Positions 10,673-16,975 of a stretch of 37,738 nucleotides of DNA are shown one piece after another (position 1 is the first letter of the stretch; the number at the start of each line of letters is the position of its first letter). A program made the position numbers and the translations under genes. The notes under the pieces were generated by a model that saw nothing but the letters and a program-made list of their open reading frames with translations, was not told the DNA's origin and searched no databases. Origin of the DNA: Flavobacteriales bacterium (lineage in GTDB: Bacteria > Bacteroidota > Bacteroidia > Flavobacteriales_D > Sanyastnellaceae); the NCBI GenBank assembly GCA_947456965.1, contig CANGTU010000030.1, forward strand, positions 1 through 37,738, read 5' to 3'.

Positions 10673-10755
10673 TGGGGAGAACAGGATTCGAACCTGTGAA
10701 GGCGGATGCCAACAGATTTACAGTCTGTCCTCGTTGGCCACTTGAGTATCTCCCC
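10673..10755 (-). tRNA. tRNA-Tyr (anticodon GUA)
   Basis: Minus strand. Type II tRNA with a long variable arm (83 nt). Acceptor GGGGAGA/TCTCCCC, discriminator A, and anticodon stem ACAGA/TCTGT with loop CTGTAAA giving GTA. It is second in the cluster, equivalent to tyrU. Confidence 0.95.
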
Positions 10756-10779
10756 GTTGGTCTTGTTTATTCTCGAATG

Positions 10780-10853
10780 AGCCGGTGGAGGGATTCGAAC
10801 CCCCGACCAGCTGATTACAAATCAGCTGCTCTGGCCAGCTGAGCTACACCGGC
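10780..10853 (-). tRNA. tRNA-Thr (anticodon UGU)
   Basis: Minus strand. Acceptor GCCGGTG/CACCGGC, discriminator T, and anticodon stem GCTGA/TCAGC with loop TTTGTAA giving TGT. It is the first gene of the tRNA-tuf operon, equivalent to thrU of E. coli, about 60 bases downstream of the consensus promoter. Confidence 0.95.
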
Positions 10854-10882
10854 ATTCGGATCAGGATGTCAAAGAACTGCGC

Positions 10883-10915
10883 AAAAAAAAACACCCCTGC
10901 TCGAAAACAGGGGTG
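10883..10915 (-). terminator. Rho-independent terminator of the hpf transcript
   Basis: On the minus strand an 8-bp stem CACCCCTG/CAGGGGTG (10908-10915 with 10892-10899, 8-base loop) is followed by nine T (10891-10883). It lies about 50 bases past the hpf stop. The downstream tRNA promoter overlaps it, so it should act only on transcripts arriving from hpf. Confidence 0.85.
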
Positions 10916-10945
10916 CAAATGTAGAAAACAATCGGCTCGAACCAA
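10916..10945 (-). promoter_or_regulatory. Bacteroidota consensus promoter of the tRNA-tuf-rpo operon
   Basis: The minus strand reads TTG (10945-10943), exactly 19 bases, then TACATTTG (10923-10916). This is a perfect match to the -33/-7 consensus TTG-N19-TAnnTTTG used by the Bacteroidota primary sigma factor. Start of transcription is expected near 10908-10914, inside the hpf terminator stem. Confidence 0.8.
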
Positions 10946-10964
10946 GTGGCTGCCGACAAATTTT

Positions 10965-11267
10965 TCAGCTGGCCTGACCTATCCGCGTCTTGTGCTTGTG
11001 TATCTGCCTGCGCAAAGCCTCAACCGCAGTGTCCGTGGCCTCCTCAAAGGTCTTGCACTGCTTGCGCGCAAACAGGTCGCGCCCAGGCAAGGAGAGCTTG
11101 ATCTCAGCAATCTTATTCTCATTCACATCCGACTTGTCCAGCCTGAGGAATACCTCGCCGGCAATGATGCGGTCATGGAACTGGTTCAACTTGCCAAGCC
11201 TGGACTCAATGAAATGGATCAACTTGTGATCCGCATCGAAATGAATGCTTTGTACTTGCCACTGCAT
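10965..11267 (-). CDS. hpf: Ribosome hibernation-promoting factor, HPF/RaiA family
   Basis: Binds the 30S decoding region of idle ribosomes during stationary phase. It is 100 aa, a short form without the long C-terminal dimerisation domain. The fold is recognisable from MQWQVQSIHFDADHKLIHFIE, the acidic/basic middle (VFLRLDKSDVNENKIAEIKL) and the helix with FEEATDTAVEALRRQIHKHK. It follows the xerC/D gene by 25 bases and ends at a clear intrinsic terminator. Function is from family knowledge. Confidence 0.9.
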   Translation of the reverse strand: MQWQVQSIHFDADHKLIHFIESRLGKLNQFHDRIIAGEVFLRLDKSDVNENKIAEIKLSLPGRDLFARKQCKTFEEATDTAVEALRRQIHKHKTRIGQAS

Positions 11268-11292
11268 AGTGATCCGTTTTTGGGGTTAGTAT

Positions 11293-12186
11293 TCAACTTC
11301 TGGGATGGGTCTTGCCATGGATGCTGCGCAACTTCTCAACGCCCAGGTGGGTGTATACCTGAGTAGCCGCCAGACTGGAATGGCCGAGAATCTCTTTGAT
11401 GACATTCAACTCTGCACCGTTGTTCAGCATGTGGGTTGCAAATGTGTGACGGAGCACGTGCGGACTGCGCTTCCGCTGCGTCGTCACCGTCGAAAGGTAC
11501 TTTTTTACCCGATGGTACACAAACGAGCGGGTCATTTTCTTGCCCCGATCCGTCACAAAAAACGCATCCTCTTGATTTCCAGAAAAATGCTCGTTCCTGA
11601 TCTTGCTCAGTATGCGCATTTCCTCCACCATGTCTTTCGATACGGGCACCAGTCGGGTCTTGTTGCGTTTGCCAGTGACCCGCACCTGTCCAGAGGACGC
11701 GTCCACATCGCTGTCGCACAAACCGATGAGCTCACTCAGGCGCATGCCGGTTTCGTAAAACAGACGAAGAATCAGGGCGTCTCTGCGCTCCGGATAGGTG
11801 ATGCCCTCAACTCCCGGGAGGCGATACAGGGCCTCGGCACCACGCTCCTCGAGAAAGGTGGGAAGCCTGTGTGGTAATTTGGGTCGGGGAATGTGACGGG
11901 CAGGATTCTGGCTGATCATACCCTCCTTCTGGAGAAACCGAAACCAGGAGCCGGCAGCAGATAACTTGCGGTGAACCGTGGTTGCCCGGTACCCCTCCTC
12001 CATCAGAAAGGCTACCCAGCTCCGCACCATGGTCCTGCTCACCGCCCCGGGCTGATCCACGCCAAACTGCCGCGAAAGAAAAACCGCAAGGGCCTCCAGA
12101 TCGCGTCGGTAGGCCTCCGTCGTGTGAAGGGAAAATCGCCGCTCCGTGCGCAAATAGGTCAGAAAGGGATCAAATTGCACAGGCAT
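11293..12186 (-). CDS. xerC: Tyrosine recombinase XerC/XerD
   Basis: Site-specific recombinase that resolves chromosome dimers at dif; 297 aa, the normal XerC/D size. The N-terminal SAM-like core-binding domain is at about 5-90. The catalytic set is complete: Arg149 (GMRLSELIGL), Lys173, His243 and Arg246 (HVLRHTFATHML), His269 (LGHSS), Tyr278 (TQVYTHL). The start was set at 12186 (MPVQFDPFLTYLR), which aligns with family starts; an in-frame extension to 12240 would read through the rpsU terminator. The ATG directly abuts that terminator's T-tract. Chromosomal context with hpf and rpsU favours the housekeeping Xer over a mobile integrase; XerC versus XerD is not decided. Confidence 0.9.
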   Translation of the reverse strand: MPVQFDPFLTYLRTERRFSLHTTEAYRRDLEALAVFLSRQFGVDQPGAVSRTMVRSWVAFLMEEGYRATTVHRKLSAAGSWFRFLQKEGMISQNPARHIPRPKLPHRLPTFLEERGAEALYRLPGVEGITYPERRDALILRLFYETGMRLSELIGLCDSDVDASSGQVRVTGKRNKTRLVPVSKDMVEEMRILSKIRNEHFSGNQEDAFFVTDRGKKMTRSFVYHRVKKYLSTVTTQRKRSPHVLRHTFATHMLNNGAELNVIKEILGHSSLAATQVYTHLGVEKLRSIHGKTHPRS

Positions 12187-12226
12187 AAAAAAAGGGTGGT
12201 TCCTCAGTCGCAACCGGGAACCACCC
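12187..12226 (-). terminator. Rho-independent terminator of rpsU
   Basis: On the minus strand a perfect 10-bp stem (12217-12226 with 12194-12203; GGGTGGTTCC/GGAACCACCC) is followed by seven T (12193-12187). It starts about 24 bases after the rpsU stop. The last T is immediately followed by the xerC ATG. Confidence 0.85.
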
Positions 12227-12249
12227 TCTATATTGTGCACACAGGCTTG

Positions 12250-12441
12250 TTACTGCTCTTCGCTGCGGAGCGTATTCACGAATACGGCCTTCTTGATTTC
12301 CTCTCGACGGCGTACGCTTCTCTTGGTGTATGACTGGCGGGCGCGAAGCTGCTTCATGACGCCCGTCTTCTCAAACTTCTTCTTGAATTTCTTCAGCGCG
12401 CGGTCGATGCTCTCGCCTTCTTTTACCGGAATAATCAGCAT
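12250..12441 (-). CDS. rpsU: 30S ribosomal protein S21
   Basis: Small, very basic 63-aa subunit protein positioned near the anti-Shine-Dalgarno end of 16S rRNA. The sequence begins MLIIPVKEGESIDRALKKFK and contains the family core KKFEKTGVMKQLRARQSYTK. It has its own consensus promoter and intrinsic terminator, so it is probably transcribed mainly as a single gene. Confidence 0.97.
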   Translation of the reverse strand: MLIIPVKEGESIDRALKKFKKKFEKTGVMKQLRARQSYTKRSVRRREEIKKAVFVNTLRSEEQ

Positions 12442-12474
12442 GGGTTCTTGCTTTTTCTGCTATAAAATGGAGGG

Positions 12475-12504
12475 CAAAAGTAATCCTTTTCTTTTGGCCC
12501 GCAA
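12475..12504 (-). promoter_or_regulatory. Bacteroidota consensus promoter of rpsU
   Basis: The minus strand reads TTG (12504-12502), 19 bases, then TACTTTTG (12482-12475), an exact TTG-N19-TAnnTTTG match. The rpsU ATG is at 12441, giving a leader of roughly 27 bases with an A-rich stretch before the start. It directly follows the stop codon of the acyl-CoA dehydrogenase gene. Confidence 0.8.
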
Positions 12505-13647
12505 CTATCCTTTCAAAATTTCACGGGAGATGACTAGCTTCTGGATCTCTGAGGTACCCTCGCCAATGGTGCACAACTTGGAATCACGGTAGTATTTCTC
12601 CACAGGGAAATCCTTGGTGTAGCCATACCCGCCGAAGATCTGAACGGCCTCCGTTGCCACCCGCACGGACACCTCCGATGCGTAGTACTTGGCCATGGCC
12701 GACTCGCGGGTGACTTTCTTCTTGTTGTTTTTCAGGAAGGCGGCCTGATAGAGCAGGATTTCTGCGGCCTCAATTTCCGTGGCCATATCTGCCAGCTTGA
12801 AGGCAATGGCCTGAAAATTCGCGATAGGCTGTCCAAACTGCTCGCGCTGCTTCGCATAGGTCACGCTGGCCCGCATGGCACCCTTCGCAATGCCCAAGGC
12901 AAGCGCTCCGATGGAAATGCGCCCACCATCGAGAATCTTCATGGCCTGAACGAATCCGTCCCCAATCTGTCCGAGCACCTGATCCTTGTGCACCCGGCAG
13001 TTGTCGAAGATGAGCTCAGCCGTTTCGGACGCCCGCATGCCTAGCTTGTTTTCTTTCTTGCCTCCGGAAAAGCCAGGTGTGCCGCGCTCGATGATGAACG
13101 CGGTAATGCCATGTGAGTCCAGCAACTCACCTGTGCGCACGAGCACAACGGCTACCTCCCCGGAAATACCGTGCGTGATCCAGTTCTTGGTGCCATTGAT
13201 GACCCAGTAGTCACCATCCTGCACGGCAGTGCACTTCATGCGCAAAGCATCGCTGCCGGTGTTGGCTTCGGTGAGGCCCCATGCGCCAATCCACTCTCCG
13301 GAAGCCAGACGCGGCAGGTACTTCTGCTTTTGCTGCTCGTTTCCGAACTCGTAAATATGATTGGTGCAAAGGGAATTGTGCGCCGCCAGACTGAGTCCCA
13401 CAGACCCACACACGGCGGCCACTTCTTCAATCACAGAGATGTACTCGTTGTATCCAAGGCCTGATCCACCGTAGGACTCGGGCACCAGCACACCCATCAG
13501 CCCGAGTTCTCCCATCTTCCGGAACACTTCCCGGGGGAAGGTCTGTGTTTCATCCCACTCCATCACGTGGGGACGTATTTCTTTCTCGGCGAAATCGCGC
13601 ACCATTTGCGCGATCATCAGGTGGTTTTCTGTCTTGGTGAAATCCAT
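12505..13647 (-). CDS. Acyl-CoA dehydrogenase (short/branched-chain type)
   Basis: FAD enzyme introducing the 2,3-double bond into acyl-CoA, in fatty-acid or branched-chain amino-acid breakdown. It is 380 aa, the standard length. The N-terminal helical domain includes MGELGLMGVLVPESYGGSG. The middle beta domain has the FAD signature WGLTEANTGSDAL. The C-terminal helical domain contains REQFGQPIANFQAIAFKLAD and QIFGGYGYTKDFPVEKYYRD. The catalytic base is the Glu in IGEGTSEIQ (Glu363). Acyl-chain preference cannot be read from sequence; butyryl- or isovaleryl-type are both possible. It lies 84 bases downstream of apt. Confidence 0.93.
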   Translation of the reverse strand: MDFTKTENHLMIAQMVRDFAEKEIRPHVMEWDETQTFPREVFRKMGELGLMGVLVPESYGGSGLGYNEYISVIEEVAAVCGSVGLSLAAHNSLCTNHIYEFGNEQQKQKYLPRLASGEWIGAWGLTEANTGSDALRMKCTAVQDGDYWVINGTKNWITHGISGEVAVVLVRTGELLDSHGITAFIIERGTPGFSGGKKENKLGMRASETAELIFDNCRVHKDQVLGQIGDGFVQAMKILDGGRISIGALALGIAKGAMRASVTYAKQREQFGQPIANFQAIAFKLADMATEIEAAEILLYQAAFLKNNKKKVTRESAMAKYYASEVSVRVATEAVQIFGGYGYTKDFPVEKYYRDSKLCTIGEGTSEIQKLVISREILKG

Positions 13648-13731
13648 AAATTACGGAGGATCAAAATTTATCATTGAAATTTCGTCGCTCTGCCCGCCCA
13701 AAGCGGATAGCGAGGTGCCCGTCGGCACCGT

Positions 13732-14262
13732 TCAATAGGTCACAAAAGTAGAGATCGGGGCCTCGTATGCGGAAAGTTTTTTTCGTCCGCCGAGATAGTT
13801 CAGTTCAATCAGAAAGGAGAATCCGGCAACCTGCGCTCCGGATGCTTCAACCAGCCGCGCAGCTGCCTCTGCTGTGCCTCCTGTGGCCAGTAAGTCGTCG
13901 TGGATGAGTACCCGCTCTCCCTGACGGAGGGCATCCCGGTGCATCTCAATGACGTTTGCTCCGTACTCCAGGTCGTAGCTCACTTCATAGGTGGCGCGGG
14001 GCAGCTTACCCTTCTTGCGCACCATGATGAACGGGACATCGAGGCGCAGGGAAAGGGCAAACCCAAACATGAATCCCCGGCTCTCAAGTCCGATGATGGC
14101 GCCAATGCCCGCATGGCGATATTGTTCCTCAAGCTCTTCAAGGACCTCACGGCACAGGGCAGGATGAAGAAAAAGTGTGGTGATGTCCTTATACTGAATC
14201 CCGTTTTTGGGAAAGTCGGGCACAAGGGTGATGGCCTCTCGGATGGCTTGTTCAAGTTGCAT
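13732..14262 (-). CDS. apt: Adenine phosphoribosyltransferase
   Basis: Purine salvage enzyme: adenine + PRPP to AMP + pyrophosphate. It is 176 aa, typical length. Visible motifs are PDFPKNGIQYKDITTL near the N-terminus, the GLESRGFMFG loop, the RKKGKLP flexible loop, and the PRPP-binding signature VLIHDDLLATGGT at 118-130. The start lies only 9 bases after the stop of the helix-hairpin-helix gene, so the two are likely one operon. A small 6-bp hairpin without a T-tract lies just after its stop (13714-13729). Confidence 0.97.
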   Translation of the reverse strand: MQLEQAIREAITLVPDFPKNGIQYKDITTLFLHPALCREVLEELEEQYRHAGIGAIIGLESRGFMFGFALSLRLDVPFIMVRKKGKLPRATYEVSYDLEYGANVIEMHRDALRQGERVLIHDDLLATGGTAEAAARLVEASGAQVAGFSFLIELNYLGGRKKLSAYEAPISTFVTY

Positions 14263-14271
14263 GGAAGATCC

Positions 14272-14991
14272 TTATCGTGGCGCAAAATACGGACGGATGC
14301 GCCGAAGCGTCAGCGTATCCAGCGCCAGGCATCCGGCGAGGTCCCTGGGATCCCGGAAAGGACCGTGCTTTTCACGATAGGCGACCAGCGCTTTGGCTTG
14401 CCTGCGATTCAGATAGGGATGGCGGTCAAACTCCTCCCAGCTGGCGCTGTTGAAGGGGAGCTGACGAATAGCGGCAGTGTCGATCTGCAGCAGAGGGGCT
14501 ATGGCCTCCACCGTGGATGAATCCATCTTCCAGATTTCATAGAGCTGATGCGCACCAACAAATCCGCCGAGGGCATCGCGGTAGCTGGCAAGCTTCCCTG
14601 CGAAATATGGTCCTATCCGGGGTAGGGTCAGAAAGGCTTCTGAATCAGCGCGGTTGACTTCTATCTGGCGAGGGCTTTCCCGTTTCCATGCTTCGGGCCG
14701 TGCTTCAGCTTCACTCCTCGACTCGGGAGGATCATCCTTTCTCTTGTTTATGCTTCGCTTATGGGCAGTGTGTTCGGGCCGTATATGGCCTGCTCCGGCC
14801 TGCTCGGCCGCAGGTGAAACGCCCTCCACGAGCACCGGTGCAAGCCATGCTTCCGCGGGTTCCGGGGTATGTAGCTGCCGGAGAAACCTCACACCGCATG
14901 ATATCATCAGTACGAGCAGGAGGATCAGCAAGCCATTGCGCTCCTTTCGGGAGAGGAGAAAGTACTCTTGCCAGGGTGGACGACGGGCCAT
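14272..14991 (-). CDS. Membrane-anchored helix-hairpin-helix protein
   Basis: About 239 aa. The N-terminus (MARRPPWQEYFLLSRKERN) is followed by one transmembrane helix (GLLILLLVLMISCGVRFL). A charged, Pro-rich linker precedes two or more helix-hairpin-helix (ComEA-like) repeats: VNRADSEAFLTLPRIGPYFA and NSASWEEFDRHPYLNRRQAK. Such domains often bind DNA non-specifically, as in ComEA competence proteins, but this cytoplasm/periplasm-facing family is common in Bacteroidota and its role is unknown. I chose the ATG at 14991 because an A-run precedes it and homologues start just before the helix; an in-frame ATG at 15036 would add 15 residues. It precedes apt. Confidence 0.8.
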   Translation of the reverse strand: MARRPPWQEYFLLSRKERNGLLILLLVLMISCGVRFLRQLHTPEPAEAWLAPVLVEGVSPAAEQAGAGHIRPEHTAHKRSINKRKDDPPESRSEAEARPEAWKRESPRQIEVNRADSEAFLTLPRIGPYFAGKLASYRDALGGFVGAHQLYEIWKMDSSTVEAIAPLLQIDTAAIRQLPFNSASWEEFDRHPYLNRRQAKALVAYREKHGPFRDPRDLAGCLALDTLTLRRIRPYFAPR

Positions 14992-15072
14992 GTCTTTTTT
15001 AAGTCCAAATGGACGGCCCGGATGCCACCGATCCAAGGCATATCCTATGCGGGTTTATCAGATGCCCAACCT

Positions 15073-16875
15073 CTACAGGCGATCGGTGCGGCGGATCACT
15101 CCGCTCCGAAGGTCGGCGAGGTAAGTGCGCAGGTCGCGCCTGACCTCCGGTGCCATGATGACCAGTCCAATCAGATTGGGAAAGGCCATGCCGAGGATCA
15201 TCATATCGGAAAAGTCAATCACCGCCCCAAGCCCGCTCACCGTGCCCACCACCGTGCAGGCCATGTAGATGAGGTGGAAGGTGTGTCTTGTCCAACGCCC
15301 GGTACCGAACAGGTAGGTCCACGACTTCATTCCATAATAGGACCAGGTGATCATGGTGGCATAGGCAAACAGGAATACGGAGACCATCAGGATCCAGTCG
15401 AACCAGCCGAATACAGAAGTAAAGGCGGCATTGGTCAGGGCTGATCCGGTGAGGCCGTCGGGCGCGTGGGAGAATCCTGTGAAGATGATCACGAGAGCGG
15501 TCATCGTGCACACCACCACGGTATCAATGAAGGGCTCGAGAAGCGATACGAATCCCTCGCTCACCGGTCTGTTGGTGCGGGACGTGCTGTGCACAATGCT
15601 GGCTGATCCAATGCCTGCCTCATTGCTGAAACTGGCCCGGCGAAATCCCATCATCATGACGCCGATAATTCCGCCTTTGGCGGCCTCAGGGGAGAAGGCG
15701 CCGTCCATAATGAGCGTGAAGGCCTCTCCGATGCGGGGAATGTTCATGCCGATGATGATCAGGGCAAATGCGACATATACCACGACCACCAGCGGAATCA
15801 GCCGGGAAGTGACGCTGGCTATACTGCGGATCCCGCCCATCACCACCAGCCCGATGAGCAGCGCTGTTCCCACGCCAAACCAAAGCCCATATTCCGCAGC
15901 TCCTGGCAGGGTGGACGTACACTGAAGCCAGGCCTGATTGGCCTGAATCATATTGCCCCCGCCTATGGAACCGCCTACGCACATCACAGCGAAGAGGACG
16001 GCGAGCACCTTGCCGAGCCGCCCCCATCCGCGGGCTGCGAGTCCCTTGCTGAGGTAGTACATCGGACCGCCGCTTACTTCTCCCTCCGGCGAAATTTCAC
16101 GGTATTTCACACCGAGTGTGCACTCTACGAACTTGCTTGTCATGCCCACCAGTCCGGCCACAATCATCCAGAACGTAGCGCCCGGCCCGCCAACGGCAAT
16201 GGCCACAGCCACCAGGGAGATATTGCCCAGACCAAGGGTTCCGCTCAGCGCTGCTGACAGCGACTGGAACGGACTTACTTCACCGCGCTCATCGGGCGTG
16301 GAGTATTTGCCGAGGGTAACGAGCACACCGTGACGGAATCCAGTGAAGTTGATGAATCCGAGATAGACGGTGAAGAACACCGCGCAGGCTATCAGGAGTG
16401 CTACGACGAGCCAGACATCCTGCCTGACTGGGTCTCCGTTGGGGTGGAGCAGGGGTGAACCGTCAGCCTTGTACACCGTGGGGTCATAGAGCCCAAGTGC
16501 AGCAAAGGGATCCCAGAAGAGCACCGTGGCCAGCGCATTCACGAGGGGTGTGAACGAAGCGTTGAGCCATTCACTTGCCGATGAGGCCTCCGCGATGATT
16601 TGCGCCTGTGCCTGTTCGCCAAGCGAATCGGTAACGACCACGGTGTAGGCGCAGCCTTCATCCATGCCCGTGCATGCTGAAGCGTGCAGAGGCGTGTCCT
16701 GCTTGGACCAATAGTAGGTATAGGGAGCGTGACCACCGCTTACCTGAAGGGTGGCCGAAGCATCGCGTATGGCGTCCGACGGATTGCTTATCTGCACAGC
16801 CAGATGGATCTTGCCGGCACTTCCAAATGCAAGGGTCAGCGCCACGAGGGTGACCGCCCAGGTTTTGATCATCAT
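15073..16875 (-). CDS. Sodium:alanine (AGCS) family symporter with N-terminal SprB-like domain
   Basis: Cation-coupled amino-acid carrier of the inner membrane, about 600 aa. A signal-like hydrophobic N-terminus (MIKTWAVTLVALTLAFGSAG) is followed by an unusual extracytoplasmic domain at about 25-95. That domain resembles the SprB/PKD-type repeat (LQVSGGHAPYTYYWSK, then CAYTVVVTDSLG, with Cys68 and Cys75). The transporter proper begins near residue 110. It carries the AGCS signature GLGNISLVAVAIAVGGPGATFWM (in outline), the SGGPMYYLSKGL loop and about ten further hydrophobic segments. The start is at tandem ATGs (16870-16875); the longer frame overlaps dnaX and was not used. Substrate is probably alanine or glycine by family; the extra domain's function is unknown. 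Confidence 0.88.
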   Translation of the reverse strand: MMIKTWAVTLVALTLAFGSAGKIHLAVQISNPSDAIRDASATLQVSGGHAPYTYYWSKQDTPLHASACTGMDEGCAYTVVVTDSLGEQAQAQIIAEASSASEWLNASFTPLVNALATVLFWDPFAALGLYDPTVYKADGSPLLHPNGDPVRQDVWLVVALLIACAVFFTVYLGFINFTGFRHGVLVTLGKYSTPDERGEVSPFQSLSAALSGTLGLGNISLVAVAIAVGGPGATFWMIVAGLVGMTSKFVECTLGVKYREISPEGEVSGGPMYYLSKGLAARGWGRLGKVLAVLFAVMCVGGSIGGGNMIQANQAWLQCTSTLPGAAEYGLWFGVGTALLIGLVVMGGIRSIASVTSRLIPLVVVVYVAFALIIIGMNIPRIGEAFTLIMDGAFSPEAAKGGIIGVMMMGFRRASFSNEAGIGSASIVHSTSRTNRPVSEGFVSLLEPFIDTVVVCTMTALVIIFTGFSHAPDGLTGSALTNAAFTSVFGWFDWILMVSVFLFAYATMITWSYYGMKSWTYLFGTGRWTRHTFHLIYMACTVVGTVSGLGAVIDFSDMMILGMAFPNLIGLVIMAPEVRRDLRTYLADLRSGVIRRTDRL

Positions 16876-16910
16876 GCGACAAAGAACGGAAAACCGGCGC
16901 TCCGGGGTGA

Positions 16911-16929
16911 TGTCAATATCATGTTGACA
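16911..16929. promoter_or_regulatory. Inverted repeat in the dnaX/symporter divergent region
   Basis: TGTCAA-N7-TTGACA is a symmetric 19-base element within the 100-base region between two divergent starts. Its size suits a dimeric regulator, but no regulator is adjacent and no consensus promoter was recognised for either gene. Operator function is a guess. Confidence 0.3.
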
Positions 16930-16975
16930 ATGATGGTGGACAAACGCAGGCGCGCTCCTGCATCTTTGCGGATAG

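Noticed and set aside
12187-12240. Longer xerC frame starting at 12240
   Set aside because: The extra residues are encoded by the rpsU terminator hairpin, and family alignments start at MPVQFDPF.
13714-13729. Terminator after apt
   Set aside because: Only a 6-bp stem without a following T-tract on the coding strand; too weak to call.
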